Shown here: positions 18,434 to 27,320 of the stretch, in pieces
Position numbering within the stretch: position 1 is the first letter of the stretch
Layout: each line of letters opens with the position of its first letter
DNA from: Streptomyces asoensis
GTDB lineage: Bacteria > Actinomycetota > Actinomycetes > Streptomycetales > Streptomycetaceae
DNA: 64,000 bases
NCBI RefSeq assembly: GCF_016860545.1
Contig: NZ_BNEB01000003.1
Span: 558,001-622,000, forward strand
Reading direction: 5' to 3'
The notes under the pieces: model-generated
Seen by the model: only the letters and a program-made list of their open reading frames with translations
Databases searched by the model: none
What the model was told of the DNA's origin: nothing
Program-made: the position numbers and the translations under genes

Positions 18434-19591
18434 TTACGGAAGGTTCCTGGCCATCACGATGCGCTGGACCTGGTTCGTGCCCTCGTAGATCTGCGTGATC
18501 TTGGCGTCGCGCATCATGCGCTCGACCGGGTAGTCGCGGGTGTAGCCGTAGCCGCCGAGGAGCTGGACCGCGTCCGTGGTGACCTCCATCGCCACGTCCG
18601 AGGCGAAGCACTTCGCGGCCGCGCCCTGGAAGGTGAGGTCGGCGTCGAGGCGCTCGGACTTGGCCGCCGCCGCGTACGTCAGCTGACGGGCCGCCTCGAT
18701 CTTCATCGCCATGTCGGCGAGCATGAACTGGATGCCCTGGAAGTCGGCGATCGGCTTGCCGAACTGCTTGCGCTCCTGGACGTAGCCCTTGGCGTAGTCG
18801 AAGGCGCCCTGGGCGACACCGAGGGCCTGCGCGGCGATCGTGATACGGGTGTGGTCCAGCGTCTTCATCGCCGTCGCGAAGCCCGTGCCCTCCTCGCCGA
18901 TCATGCGGTCGGCCGGGATGCGGACGTTGTCGAAGTAGACCTCGCGGGTCGGGGAGCCCTTGATGCCGAGCTTCTTCTCCGGGGCGCCGAAGGAGACACC
19001 CGGGTCGGACTTCTCGACGACGAAGGCGGAGATGCCCTTGCTGCGCTTGGTGGGGTCCGTCACGGCCATGACCGTGTAGTACTCGCTCACGCCGGCGTTG
19101 GTGATCCAGCGCTTCACGCCGTTCAGGATCCAGTGGTCGCCGTCGCGGACCGCCTTGGTCCTCATGCCGGCCGCGTCCGAGCCGGCGTCCGGCTCGGAGA
19201 GGGCGTACGAGAACATCGCGTCGCCCTTGGCGAGCGGCGCCAGGTACTTCTTCTTCAGGTCCTCGGAGCCGGAGAGGATCACCGGCAGGGAGCCCAGCTT
19301 GTTCACCGCCGGGATCAGCGAGGAGGACACGCAGACGCGGGCGACCTCCTCGATCACGATCACCGTGGCGAGGGCGTCCGCGCCGGCGCCGCCGTACGAC
19401 TCGGGAACGTGCACCGCGTGCAGGTCGCTCGCCACGAGGGCGTCGAGCGCCTCCTGCGGGAACCGGGCGTCCTCGTCCACCGCTGCGGCGAACGGCGCGA
19501 TCTTCGCCTCGGAGAGCGAGCGGATGGCGTCACGGAGCATGTCGTGCTCCTCGGACGGGCGGTACAGGTCGAAGTCAGCCGATCCGGCCAA
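18434..19591 (-). CDS. acyl-CoA dehydrogenase
   Basis: The 385-residue flavoprotein has all three acyl-CoA dehydrogenase domains. It contains MFSYALSEPDAGSDAAGM for FAD contact and AQALGVAQGAFDYA in the C-terminal helical domain. IYEGTNQVQR carries Glu370 at the position of the catalytic base of medium/short-chain enzymes. It oxidises acyl-CoA to 2-enoyl-CoA and passes electrons to ETF. The start is a TTG at 19591 with GGAG 11 nt upstream; an ATG at 19540 is possible but would remove the conserved EEHDML helix. Confidence 0.93.
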   Translation of the reverse strand: MAGSADFDLYRPSEEHDMLRDAIRSLSEAKIAPFAAAVDEDARFPQEALDALVASDLHAVHVPESYGGAGADALATVIVIEEVARVCVSSSLIPAVNKLGSLPVILSGSEDLKKKYLAPLAKGDAMFSYALSEPDAGSDAAGMRTKAVRDGDHWILNGVKRWITNAGVSEYYTVMAVTDPTKRSKGISAFVVEKSDPGVSFGAPEKKLGIKGSPTREVYFDNVRIPADRMIGEEGTGFATAMKTLDHTRITIAAQALGVAQGAFDYAKGYVQERKQFGKPIADFQGIQFMLADMAMKIEAARQLTYAAAAKSERLDADLTFQGAAAKCFASDVAMEVTTDAVQLLGGYGYTRDYPVERMMRDAKITQIYEGTNQVQRIVMARNLP

Positions 19592-19631
19592 GGTGTCTCA
19601 CGCTCCAAAACGCTACGGTCACCGACGCTAA

Positions 19632-19645
19632 TTACCGTTAAGTAA
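19632..19645. promoter_or_regulatory. AT-rich half-site pair TTAC-N6-GTAA
   Basis: TTACCGTTAAGTAA lies in the 200-bp divergent spacer between the acyl-CoA dehydrogenase and the nucleotide-sugar dehydrogenase. The spacer is locally AT-rich for this genome. It may be an operator for a TetR-type fatty-acid regulator, which is inference only. Confidence 0.3.
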
Positions 19646-19791
19646 CTCAAATTTTAAGGGTCTACAAAGCCCAGTGATACGTGAGTTTGGCGACAAGGGC
19701 CTTCCTCTTGCGACAACTGCCCGGTGAGGGGACGCGAGACGCCCCGACTATGCTCGGGCGCGCAGCGACGACACCCCCACCAGGAGCATCC

Positions 19792-21135
19792 ATGGCCCTC
19801 AAGATCACCGTGATCGGCACCGGCTATCTCGGCGCCACGCACGCCGCGGCCATGGCCGAACTGGGCTTCGAGGTGCTCGCTCTCGATGTGGTGCCGGAGA
19901 AGATCGCGATGCTCGAACGCGGCGAGACCCCGATGTACGAGCCGGGGCTCGAGGAGCTGCTGCGCCGGCACGTCCCCGGCTTCGAGGGGTCCAGCGGGCG
20001 GCTGCGCTTCACGCAGGACTGGGCCGAGGTGGGCGCCTTCGGCGATGTCCACTTCGTCTGCGTGAACACTCCGCAGAAGCACGGCGAGTACGCGTGCGAC
20101 ATGTCGTACGTCGAGTCCGCCGTCGGCTCCCTGGCCCCCCATCTGACGCGGCCCGCGCTCGTCGTCGGCAAGTCGACGGTGCCGGTGGGCTCGGCCGACC
20201 GGCTGGCCCGGACGATCGCGGAGCTCGCGCCGGCCGGCGCGGACGCCGAGCTCGCCTGGAACCCGGAGTTCCTGCGCGAGGGGTTCGCCGTCCAGGACAC
20301 CCTGCACCCGGACCGCATCGTCGTCGGGGTGCGCAGCGAGCGGTCCGAGGCGCTGCTGCGGCAGGTCTACGAGACGCCGATCGGCGAGGGCTCGCCGTTC
20401 GTGGTCACCGACTTCCCCACCGCCGAGCTGGTGAAGACCTCGGCGAACTCCTTCCTCGCCACCAAGATCTCCTTCATCAACGCGATGGCGGAGGTCTGCG
20501 AGGCCGCCGGTGGCGACGTCGCGAAGCTGGCCGAGGCCATCGGCTACGACGACCGGATCGGGAAGAAGTTCCTGCGGGCCGGGATCGGGTTCGGCGGCGG
20601 CTGTCTGCCCAAGGACATCCGGGCCTTCATGGCCCGTGCGGGCGAGCTCGGCGCCGACCAGGCGCTGACCTTCCTGCGGGAGATCGACTCCATCAACATG
20701 CGTCAGCGCGGGCAGATGGTCGAGCTGGCGCGGCAGGCGCTCGGCGGCGGCTCGTTCCTGGGCAAGCGGGTGGCGGTGCTCGGCGCGACCTTCAAGCCGG
20801 ACTCCGACGACGTACGGGACTCGCCCGCCCTGAACGTCGCCGGGCAGATCCATCTCCAGGGCGGCCAGGTCACGGTGTACGACCCGAAGGGGATGGAGAA
20901 CGCGCGCAAGGTCTTCCCGACGCTCGGCTACGCGGACTCGGCCCTGGAGGCCGTCCGGGGCGCCGACGTCGTGCTGCACCTCACGGAGTGGCGGGAGTTC
21001 CGCGACCTCGACCCGGCGGAGCTCGGCGAGGTCGTCTCGGCCCGGCTGGTCCTCGACGGGCGCAACGCGCTCGACCCGGTCCTGTGGCGCAAGGCCGGAT
21101 GGACGTACCGGGCGATGGGCCGCCCGACCGCGTAG
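19792..21135 (+). CDS. UDP-glucose/GDP-mannose dehydrogenase family protein
   Basis: The 447-residue protein has an NAD-binding Rossmann domain (VIGTGYLGATHAAAMAELG, residues 6-24), the central helical domain, and the catalytic Cys271 within GFGGGCLPKDIRAF. The C-terminal substrate domain holds GATFKPDSDDVRDSP. It would oxidise a sugar nucleotide at C6 to the uronic acid, most often UDP-glucose to UDP-glucuronate. The ATG is preceded by AGGAG. An inverted repeat just after the stop probably ends the transcript. It may supply uronic acids for the glycopolymers built by neighbouring gene products. Confidence 0.93.
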   Translation: MALKITVIGTGYLGATHAAAMAELGFEVLALDVVPEKIAMLERGETPMYEPGLEELLRRHVPGFEGSSGRLRFTQDWAEVGAFGDVHFVCVNTPQKHGEYACDMSYVESAVGSLAPHLTRPALVVGKSTVPVGSADRLARTIAELAPAGADAELAWNPEFLREGFAVQDTLHPDRIVVGVRSERSEALLRQVYETPIGEGSPFVVTDFPTAELVKTSANSFLATKISFINAMAEVCEAAGGDVAKLAEAIGYDDRIGKKFLRAGIGFGGGCLPKDIRAFMARAGELGADQALTFLREIDSINMRQRGQMVELARQALGGGSFLGKRVAVLGATFKPDSDDVRDSPALNVAGQIHLQGGQVTVYDPKGMENARKVFPTLGYADSALEAVRGADVVLHLTEWREFRDLDPAELGEVVSARLVLDGRNALDPVLWRKAGWTYRAMGRPTA

Positions 21136-21183
21136 GCGCCGGGGGTCGGGGCCGGGCATCGGGGCCGGGCCGGCGTACGCGGC

Positions 21184-21224
21184 GACGCCGGTTCGGCCGA
21201 GGCTCAGTCGGCCGAACCGGCGTC
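21184..21224. terminator. bidirectional terminator, 17-bp stem
   Basis: Bases 21184-21200 pair perfectly with 21208-21224 around the loop GGCTCAG. It lies between the convergent nucleotide-sugar dehydrogenase and CGNR genes and is followed by a T-rich stretch on the + strand. Confidence 0.92.
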
Positions 21225-21266
21225 TTGCTGCATTCTGCACCACCGGGCTGTGCCTCGGCCGCCGAA

Positions 21267-21800
21267 CTACTTCGCCCGGTACCGCCGCATCTTCTCGCGG
21301 GCCCCGCACACCTGCATCGAGCACCAGCGGCCCCGGCCCGCCGGGCTGCGGTCGTAGTACGCCCAGTGGCAGGTGACGGCCTCGCAGGCTTTCAGCCGGG
21401 TCCAGGTGCCCGCGATCAGCGCCTCCGCCACGGCGGCGGCCGTACGGGAGAGCAGCGGGGCCGCGGCCCGGTCCCGGGGCGCCAGGGCGGCCGAGCCGTC
21501 GTGTTCGTCGACCGTCACCAGCAGGGGCGCCGCCGCGAGGAGCCGTCCCAGCGGGGTCACCTCACGGTGCGGCGGGTGGCCGGCGTGCGCGAGCAGGGCC
21601 GCGCGCAGGGATTCCCGCAGCTCACGGGCGTGTGCCAGCGCGTCGTCGGCGTTCCCGGCGGCCGCCGGGTGCTCCGGCAGTCCGAAGCGGGCCCGGCCCT
21701 CGGGGGTGTCGAGGGCGTCCACGCCCGACTCCACGTCCAGCGTGTTCACCAGGGACTCGATCAGGGCCAGGCCTCCGGGAGCGGCCGATCGGTCATTCAT
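21267..21800 (-). CDS. CGNR zinc-finger protein with ABATE domain, probable regulator
   Basis: The 177-residue protein has an N-terminal ABATE-like domain starting LALIESLVNTLD and a C-terminal CGNR zinc finger. The finger is seen as CEAVTCHWAYYDRSP, then GRWCSMQVCGAREKMRRYR, with four Cys ligands. In this copy the name-giving CGNR tetrapeptide reads CGAR. Such proteins are presumed stress-related transcription regulators. AGGAGG lies about 11 nt before the ATG. It is divergent from two VOC genes across a spacer with four GTTACC-type half-sites, so it may regulate them and itself. Confidence 0.88.
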   Translation of the reverse strand: MNDRSAAPGGLALIESLVNTLDVESGVDALDTPEGRARFGLPEHPAAAGNADDALAHARELRESLRAALLAHAGHPPHREVTPLGRLLAAAPLLVTVDEHDGSAALAPRDRAAAPLLSRTAAAVAEALIAGTWTRLKACEAVTCHWAYYDRSPAGRGRWCSMQVCGAREKMRRYRAK

Positions 21801-21834
21801 GGTTGCGACGTTACCTCCTGTGCGGGAGCATGCA

Positions 21835-21870
21835 GTAACCGTTACCGGTTACCCGGCTCTATGGGTAACC
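21835..21870. promoter_or_regulatory. cluster of GTTACC/GGTAAC half-sites between CGNR and VOC genes
   Basis: GTAACC (21835), GTTACC (21841), GGTTACCC (21847-21854) and GGGTAACC (21863-21870) lie within 36 bp. The last two form perfect 8-bp arms spaced by 8. This is a strong candidate operator for the divergent pair. Confidence 0.55.
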
Positions 21871-21904
21871 GCGAGTCAGGCACGTTTCGTCCCGAGGAGG
21901 AGTC

Positions 21905-22264
21905 ATGGCTCTCGCCGCACTGGGTGTCGTCGTACTGGACTGTCCCGACCCGGGCGCGCTCGCCGGGTTCTACGCCGAGGTGCTGGGCGGCAGCGTCGAG
22001 GGCGAGGGGGACTGGGTGGACCTGAAGGTCCCCGGCGGACAGTCCCTGGCCTTCCAGGCCGCGCCCGGCCACGTGGCGCCCGCGTGGCCGGCGTCCGGGC
22101 ACTCGCAGCAGTTCCACCTGGACCTGACCGTCGACGACCTGGACGAGGCCGAGCGGGGTGTGCTCGCGCTGGGCGCGAAGCCGCTCGATACCGATGACCG
22201 CTCGCGCGGGTGGCGTGTGTACGCGGATCCGGCCGGGCACCCGTTCTGCCTGTGCCGCTGCTGA
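21905..22264 (+). CDS. VOC family (glyoxalase/bleomycin-resistance fold) protein
   Basis: The 119-residue single-domain protein opens LGVVVLDCPDPGALAGFYAEVLGG and closes VYADPAGHPFCLCRC, the hallmark frame of small VOC proteins. The paired beta-alpha-beta-beta-beta modules can hold a metal, but no substrate can be assigned. An AGGAGGAG ribosome site directly precedes the ATG. The next gene, 62 bp on, is a clear paralogue (shared LDCPDPRALADFYA-type start and ADPAGHPFCLCR end), so this is a local tandem duplication. Confidence 0.88.
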   Translation: MALAALGVVVLDCPDPGALAGFYAEVLGGSVEGEGDWVDLKVPGGQSLAFQAAPGHVAPAWPASGHSQQFHLDLTVDDLDEAERGVLALGAKPLDTDDRSRGWRVYADPAGHPFCLCRC

Positions 22265-22326
22265 ACCACCGCGGCGGCACGCGCGGTCACGCAGTCCGCC
22301 GCCCGTGTCCGATCAAGGAGGAATCC

Positions 22327-22725
22327 ATGCCGTCCGTCGCCCGCTTCCGCTCCGTGGTCCTCGACTGTCCCGATCCGCGCGCGCTCGCCGACTTCTACGC
22401 GGCGGTCCTGGGCGGTACGCCCGAGGCCGAGGACGGGGAGGAGGACTGGTACGTGCTGCACGTGCCCGGCGGTCCCCGGATCGCGTTCCAGCAGGTGGAG
22501 GGGTACACCCCGCCGGAGTGGCCGCGCGCCGACCGCAATCCGCAGCAGTTCCACCTCGACCTGGACGGCGGCTCCACCTGGGCGGAGATCGACGCGGCCC
22601 ACGAGCGGGTGCTGGCGCTCGGCGCGCGGCCGCTGGACCTGGAGGACCGGGAGAAGAAGGACTTCCAGGTGTACGCCGACCCGGCCGGGCACCCCTTCTG
22701 CCTGTGCCGGGTCGAACGCCCGTGA
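22327..22725 (+). CDS. VOC family protein, paralogue of the preceding gene
   Basis: The 132-residue protein has the same fold and termini as its upstream neighbour (RFRSVVLDCPDPRALADFYAA and YADPAGHPFCLCRVE). A small acidic insertion (EAEDGEEDW) and a longer middle region distinguish it. The ATG is chosen for the AAGGAGGAATCC ribosome site. It is probably cotranscribed with the first VOC gene and ends at a hairpin shared with the convergent dipeptidase-like gene. Function unknown; single-domain VOC proteins include dioxygenases, resistance proteins and uncharacterised dimers. Confidence 0.87.
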   Translation: MPSVARFRSVVLDCPDPRALADFYAAVLGGTPEAEDGEEDWYVLHVPGGPRIAFQQVEGYTPPEWPRADRNPQQFHLDLDGGSTWAEIDAAHERVLALGARPLDLEDREKKDFQVYADPAGHPFCLCRVERP

Positions 22726-22776
22726 CCCCGGCCCGCGGTTCCCGCTCGCGGCCTCCGGCCGTGGTGCCTGCCCGTG

Positions 22777-22805
22777 GTCCCCGTCCGTCGTGTGCGGGCG
22801 GGGAC
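22777..22805. terminator. hairpin between VOC and dipeptidase-like genes
   Basis: GTCCCCGTCCG (22777-22787) pairs with CGGGCGGGGAC (22795-22805) with one G-T pair. It touches the stop codon of the minus-strand gene. Confidence 0.7.
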
Positions 22806-24073
22806 TACCCGTCGAGCTCCTCGATCCTCGCGGTCGAGGGCTTTCGGCGGTCCTGCACCGCGCGGGCCGTGAAGTCGGCGGTGCGCAGCACACGCTGAAT
22901 GTTTCCCCAGGTCAGCAGGGCGATGTCGGTTTCCGGCCAGCCCCGGTCGAGCAGCTCGGCGATCAGGTGCGGATAGCCGGAGGCGTCGGTGAGGCCCTGC
23001 GGGTGGGCGGCGCCCGAGTCGTGGGTGCCGGACAGGCCGACGCAGTCGGGCCCGGCGACCGCGCGGACGTGCTCGAGGTGGTCGGCGACGTCACGGACGT
23101 CCGGGCCGGTCTGCTCGGCGGTCAGCGGCACCATGCACAGCCCCTTGGCGACGCCCAGCTCGGCGAGCTGGGCGTCGGACAGGTTGCAGGGGTGCGGACG
23201 CAGGGCGCGGGCCGCCGAGCGGGTGAACACGACCGGCGTCTTGGAGAGGGCGAGGACGCGGCCGACGGTGGCCTCAACGGCCCCGGACAGGTCGGCGAGC
23301 ACGCCGAGGCGGTTCATCTCGCGCACGACCTCCTCACCGAACCGGGTCAGTCCCGCGCCGTCCGCCCAGGAGGCGCCGACGAGGGTGAGGACCCGCAGGC
23401 CCAGGGAGTGCAGCACGCGCAGGATGCTCAGGGAGTCGTCGAGCGCGGCGGCCGTGGCCGGGCCGAGGACGACGGCGACGCGGCCGCAGTTGCGGGCGTC
23501 GATGACCTGGCCGGCGCTGCGGGCGAGCCGCAGGCCCTCGGGGTGGGCGTCGATCACCGAACGGACCAGGTCCAGCTGCTCCAGGGTGGCGCCGACGGCC
23601 CGGCCCGCGGCGAGCCCCTCGGGCAGGTGCAGCGACCACAGCAGCGCGCCCACGTGGCCCTCGCGCAGCCGGGGCACGTCCGTGGAGAGGGCGCTCTCGC
23701 CGAACTGGAGGTCGTACCAGGGCAGGTGGCGCAGGGCCCAGGGAAGCCCGCTGTAGCCGTCGGCGACGGGATGCCCGGCGAGCAGGTCACGGGCCCGCTC
23801 CAGCGCGCCGTCCACCCCGTCCCGGCCACCCCCACGCCCCGAACCCCCTGCGGGCTTGCGGGCGCTTTCGGCGCTCCGTGCGTCCCCCGCTCGCCCGGTG
23901 CCCTCGGTGGGCCGTCCGTTGCGGGTGCTGCGGCCGTTGCGGGTGTCGCGGCTGGGCCGGGTGGTTTGCGCGGCGGTGGGTCCCTTGCCCGGGGCGGGGC
24001 GGGCCGCGGGCCCCTCGTCGTCGAGCCCGCCGACCTCGGGAAGGGTCTGCGGCTCGTCATGGAGGTCGGCCAC
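22805..24073 (-). CDS. membrane-dipeptidase (peptidase M19) homologue lacking metal ligands
   Basis: The 422-residue protein has a ~90-residue Gly/Arg/Pro-rich N-terminus and a full M19 barrel aligning with the next gene ([48 protein letters not shown]). Every metal ligand seen there is replaced: His-x-Asp by Tyr107-x-Gly109, the bridging Glu by Ala206, and the two His by Gly264 and Arg285. It therefore cannot bind the two-zinc site and is probably a pseudoenzyme. The frame is intact over its length with good codon bias, so it is not a decaying pseudogene. The start is GTG with GGAG 6 nt upstream. Confidence 0.88.
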   Translation of the reverse strand: MADLHDEPQTLPEVGGLDDEGPAARPAPGKGPTAAQTTRPSRDTRNGRSTRNGRPTEGTGRAGDARSAESARKPAGGSGRGGGRDGVDGALERARDLLAGHPVADGYSGLPWALRHLPWYDLQFGESALSTDVPRLREGHVGALLWSLHLPEGLAAGRAVGATLEQLDLVRSVIDAHPEGLRLARSAGQVIDARNCGRVAVVLGPATAAALDDSLSILRVLHSLGLRVLTLVGASWADGAGLTRFGEEVVREMNRLGVLADLSGAVEATVGRVLALSKTPVVFTRSAARALRPHPCNLSDAQLAELGVAKGLCMVPLTAEQTGPDVRDVADHLEHVRAVAGPDCVGLSGTHDSGAAHPQGLTDASGYPHLIAELLDRGWPETDIALLTWGNIQRVLRTADFTARAVQDRRKPSTARIEELDG

Positions 24074-24229
24074 GGCGGTCTCCGTACGTCGATCGGCAGT
24101 ACGGTCACCGTCGCACGCGGGGCGGCGCGCTTCCTGGTGGGCGGTGCGTTCGGGGGACGCGCGCCCCGGGCGGGCACGGGGCCGCCGGCTCGCACCGGCC
24201 GCCCCGTGCCGCGCGCGGCGGCCGTCCGG

Positions 24230-25417
24230 TCAGCAGTCCAGCGACTCGATCGTCGCGTGGGAGGCCGGCCGGGTGGCCCGCAGGTCACGGGCGACGTCCT
24301 CGGCCGCGCCGAGCACACGGACCGCGTTCTGCCAGGTCAGCTTGGCGAGGTCCGGCGCGGACCAGCCCCGGTCGAGGAGCTCCGCGACCAGGCGGGGGTA
24401 GCCGGAGACGTCGTCGAGGCCGTCGGGGGTGAAGGCGGTGCCGTCGTAGTCGCCGCCGATGCCCAGGTGGTCGATGCCGGCGACCTCGCGCATGTGGTCG
24501 AGGTGGTCCGCGACCGTGGCGACCGTGGCGATCGGGCGCGGGTGGGTCTCCTCGAAGGCCCGGTGGACCTTCATCCCCTCGGCGGTGGTGTCGAGGTGGT
24601 GGAAGCCGTGGGCGCGCATGTTGTCGTCGGCGGCGGCCGTCCAGTCGACCGCCGCCTGGAGGACGAACTTCGGCACGAAGGTCACCATCGCCATGCCGCC
24701 GTTGGCGGGGAGGCGTTCCAGGACGTCGTCCGGGATGTTGCGGGGGTGGTCGCACACCGCGCGCGCGGAGGAGTGCGAGAAGATCACCGGCGCGCTCGTC
24801 ACGTCGAGGGCGTCCCGCATCGTCGTCGCCGCCACGTGCGAGAGGTCGACGAGCATGCCCTCGCGGTTCATCTCCCGCACGACCTCGCGGCCGAAGGAGG
24901 ACAGGCCGCCGGCCCTGGGCACGTCGGTCGCGGAGTCCGCCCAGTCCACGTTGTCGTTGTGGGTGAGCGTCATGTAGCGCACGCCGAGGGCGTACAGGCC
25001 GCGCAGCGTGCCGAGCGAGTTGGCGATGGAGTGGCCGCCCTCCGCGCCCATGAGCGAGGCGATGCGGCCCTCGGCGCGGGCAGCCTCCATGTCGGCGGCC
25101 GTCAGCGCCGCGCGCAGGTCGCCGGGGTGGCGGTCGATGAGCCGGCGCACGCAGTCGATCTGCTCCAGCGTGGCCGGGACCGCGTCGGGCAGGTCGGCGC
25201 GCACGTACACCGACCAGTACTGCGCGCCGACCCCGCCGGCGCGCAGCCGGGGCAGGTCGGTGTGCAGGTGGGCGTGCTGGTCGCCGGCGATGTCCCGGGC
25301 GTCGAGGTCGTAGCGGACCTGCTCGCGCAGGGCCCAGGGCAGGTCGTTGTGGCCGTCGACCACGGGGAACTCGCGCAGGAGTTCGCGGGCCGTGTCCAGT
25401 GAGGTCATCTGGGTCAC
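24230..25417 (-). CDS. membrane dipeptidase (peptidase M19), zinc-dependent
   Basis: The 395-residue enzyme has the complete binuclear metal site. Numbered from the GTG these are His23 and Asp25 ([10 protein letters not shown]), Glu126 (MGAEGG), His194 (VDLSH) and His215 (IFSHSSARA); Asp in GGDYDGT is the usual acid/base. It appears to be the counterpart of S. coelicolor Sco3058, a characterised close relative of human renal dipeptidase. That enzyme hydrolyses L-Xaa-D/L-Xaa dipeptides. The GTG at 25417 overlaps the purE stop; an ATG three codons in (25408) gives the numbering used for Sco3058. It has no signal peptide. Confidence 0.95.
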   Translation of the reverse strand: MTQMTSLDTARELLREFPVVDGHNDLPWALREQVRYDLDARDIAGDQHAHLHTDLPRLRAGGVGAQYWSVYVRADLPDAVPATLEQIDCVRRLIDRHPGDLRAALTAADMEAARAEGRIASLMGAEGGHSIANSLGTLRGLYALGVRYMTLTHNDNVDWADSATDVPRAGGLSSFGREVVREMNREGMLVDLSHVAATTMRDALDVTSAPVIFSHSSARAVCDHPRNIPDDVLERLPANGGMAMVTFVPKFVLQAAVDWTAAADDNMRAHGFHHLDTTAEGMKVHRAFEETHPRPIATVATVADHLDHMREVAGIDHLGIGGDYDGTAFTPDGLDDVSGYPRLVAELLDRGWSAPDLAKLTWQNAVRVLGAAEDVARDLRATRPASHATIESLDC

Positions 25418-25953
25418 TTTCCGAAACCGAAGCCGTTCGAACCCTCGACCTTGGCGCGCAGGCGCTTGCCCTTCTCGGTGGCCTGGTCGTTCAGCTCCTG
25501 CTGGAAGTCCCGCATCCGGGCCAGCAGCTCCTCGTCGTGGGCGGCGAGGATGCGGGCGGCCAGCAGTCCGGCGTTGCGGGCGCCGCCCACCGACACCGTG
25601 GCGACCGGGACCCCGGCCGGCATCTGCACGATCGACAGCAGGCTGTCCATGCCGTCGAGGTACTTCAGGGGCACGGGGACGCCGATCACGGGGAGCGGGG
25701 TCACCGAGGCGAGCATGCCGGGGAGGTGGGCGGCGCCGCCGGCGCCCGCGATGATCACCTTGAGGCCGCGTCCGTCCGCCTGCTCTCCGTAGGCGACCAT
25801 CTCGCGGGGCATGCGGTGCGCGGAGACGACGTCGACCTCGTAGGCGATCTCGAACTCGTCGAGGGCCTGGGCGGCCGCCTCCATGACGGGCCAGTCGCTG
25901 TCCGACCCCATGACGATGCCGACAACGGGGCCCACAGGGCTCACAGCGCTCAT
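25414..25953 (-). CDS. purE: N5-carboxyaminoimidazole ribonucleotide mutase (PurE, class I)
   Basis: The 179-residue protein has the PurE signature [13 protein letters not shown] (about 12-24), SAHRMP with the catalytic His, and [13 protein letters not shown]. It converts N5-CAIR to CAIR in de novo purine synthesis and works with PurK just upstream. The ATG overlaps the purK stop (ATGA) and its own stop overlaps the dipeptidase GTG. purK, purE and the dipeptidase genes therefore form one coupled transcript. The C-terminus carries a lysine-rich helix typical of actinobacterial PurE. Confidence 0.96.
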   Translation of the reverse strand: MSAVSPVGPVVGIVMGSDSDWPVMEAAAQALDEFEIAYEVDVVSAHRMPREMVAYGEQADGRGLKVIIAGAGGAAHLPGMLASVTPLPVIGVPVPLKYLDGMDSLLSIVQMPAGVPVATVSVGGARNAGLLAARILAAHDEELLARMRDFQQELNDQATEKGKRLRAKVEGSNGFGFGK

Positions 25954-27122
25954 TCGGTGATCGTGCCTCTCAGGTAACCGGCTGCGTGACGTGCGCGTTC
26001 GAGGACGTCGTCCAGGTCGTCGCCGTAGGTGTTGACATGGCCGACCTTGCGGCCGGGCTTCACGTCCTTGCCGTACATGTGGATCTTCAGCTGGGGGTCG
26101 CGGGCCATGCAGTGCAGGTACGCGGCGTACATGTCCGGGTAGTCGCCGCCCAGCACGTTGACCATGACCGTCCAGGGCGCGCGCGGGCGCGGGTCGCCGA
26201 GCGGGAGGTCGAGGACGGCGCGCACGTGGTTGGCGAACTGCGAGGTGATCGCGCCGTCCATCGACCAGTGGCCGGAGTTGTGCGGGCGCATCGCCAGTTC
26301 GTTGACGAGGACGGCGGAGGAGCCGTCGGCGCCGCGGACCTCGAAGAGCTCGACCGCGAGGTGGCCGACCACGTCCAGTTCCTTGGCGATGCGCAGGGCC
26401 ATCTCCTCGGCCCGCAGGGCGAGGGCCCCGTCGAGGCCGGGCGCGGGGGCGATCACCGTGTCGCAGACGCCGCCCACCTGCTGCGACTCGACCACGGGAT
26501 AGGCGACCGCCTGGCCGTGCGGGGAGCGCACGACGTTGGCCGCGAGCTCGCGGACGTAGTCGACCTTCTCCTCGGCCAGCACGGGGACGCCGGCGCGGAA
26601 GGGGTCGGCGGCCTCCTCGACGGAGTCGACGACCCACACGCCCTTGCCGTCGTAGCCGCCGCGGACGGTCTTGAGGACCACCGGGAAGCCGTCGCCCTGC
26701 GCGCCCGGCCCGAGGCCTTCGGCGGCGAACGCGGCGACGTCCGCCGGGTCGGTCACGATCCGGTGCCGGGGGCAGGGGACGCCGATGGCGTCGAGCCGCG
26801 CGCGCATCACCCCCTTGTCCTGGGCGTGCACCAGCGCGTCGGGGCCGGGGCGGACGGGGATGCCGTCCGCCTCCAGCGCCCTGAGGTGCTCGGTGGGTAC
26901 GTGTTCGTGATCGAAGGTGATCACATCGCACCCCCGCGCGAACTCGCGCAGCGTGTCGAGATCGCGGTAGTCGCCGATGACGACATCGCTCACGACCTGC
27001 GCCGCGGAATCCTGTGGGGTGTCACTGAGGAGCTTGAACCTGATGCCGAGCGGGATGCCCGCCTCGTGTGTCATACGAGCGAGCTGCCCCCCGCCGACCA
27101 TGCCGACTACCGGGAACGTCAC
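25950..27122 (-). CDS. purK: N5-carboxyaminoimidazole ribonucleotide synthase (PurK)
   Basis: The 390-residue ATP-grasp enzyme starts [13 protein letters not shown] and has [14 protein letters not shown] (ATP-grasp lysine and glycine loop). It also shows [11 protein letters not shown] and [13 protein letters not shown] near the end of the grasp domain. It makes N5-CAIR from AIR, ATP and bicarbonate. The GTG start at 27122 has no Shine-Dalgarno sequence; TACCCT lies exactly 6 nt upstream, suggesting a leaderless message. It heads the purK-purE-dipeptidase operon and is divergent from the GtrA gene. Confidence 0.96.
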   Translation of the reverse strand: MTFPVVGMVGGGQLARMTHEAGIPLGIRFKLLSDTPQDSAAQVVSDVVIGDYRDLDTLREFARGCDVITFDHEHVPTEHLRALEADGIPVRPGPDALVHAQDKGVMRARLDAIGVPCPRHRIVTDPADVAAFAAEGLGPGAQGDGFPVVLKTVRGGYDGKGVWVVDSVEEAADPFRAGVPVLAEEKVDYVRELAANVVRSPHGQAVAYPVVESQQVGGVCDTVIAPAPGLDGALALRAEEMALRIAKELDVVGHLAVELFEVRGADGSSAVLVNELAMRPHNSGHWSMDGAITSQFANHVRAVLDLPLGDPRPRAPWTVMVNVLGGDYPDMYAAYLHCMARDPQLKIHMYGKDVKPGRKVGHVNTYGDDLDDVLERARHAAGYLRGTITE

Positions 27123-27134
27123 GCCCCCAGGGTA
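27120..27134 (-). promoter_or_regulatory. leaderless-type -10 box before purK
   Basis: On the minus strand TACCCT (27129-27134) is followed by 6 nt and the GTG of purK. A weak TTCGGC stands 17 nt further upstream as the -35. Confidence 0.5.
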
Positions 27135-27320
27135 TCGGCCAGGCCACCGAGGCCGAATTCCGCGCCTCTTACCGGCACCTTCCCCGTCTCATACCCGCCC
27201 TTTCCCCGCTTCTTCCCCGCTGGTCACGGCCTCGTGAGCCGGACCACAGGAAACCGGCAGGAGTGGTGGTTAGCATGGCTGGGTTGACGAAACCGATCCC
27301 GGACGGGGGCCTGCACGACC

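Noticed and set aside
22805..24073. Dipeptidase-like gene as a decaying pseudogene
   Set aside because: The frame is intact over 422 residues with normal GC3 bias and a ribosome site; loss of ligands without frame damage fits a pseudoenzyme better.
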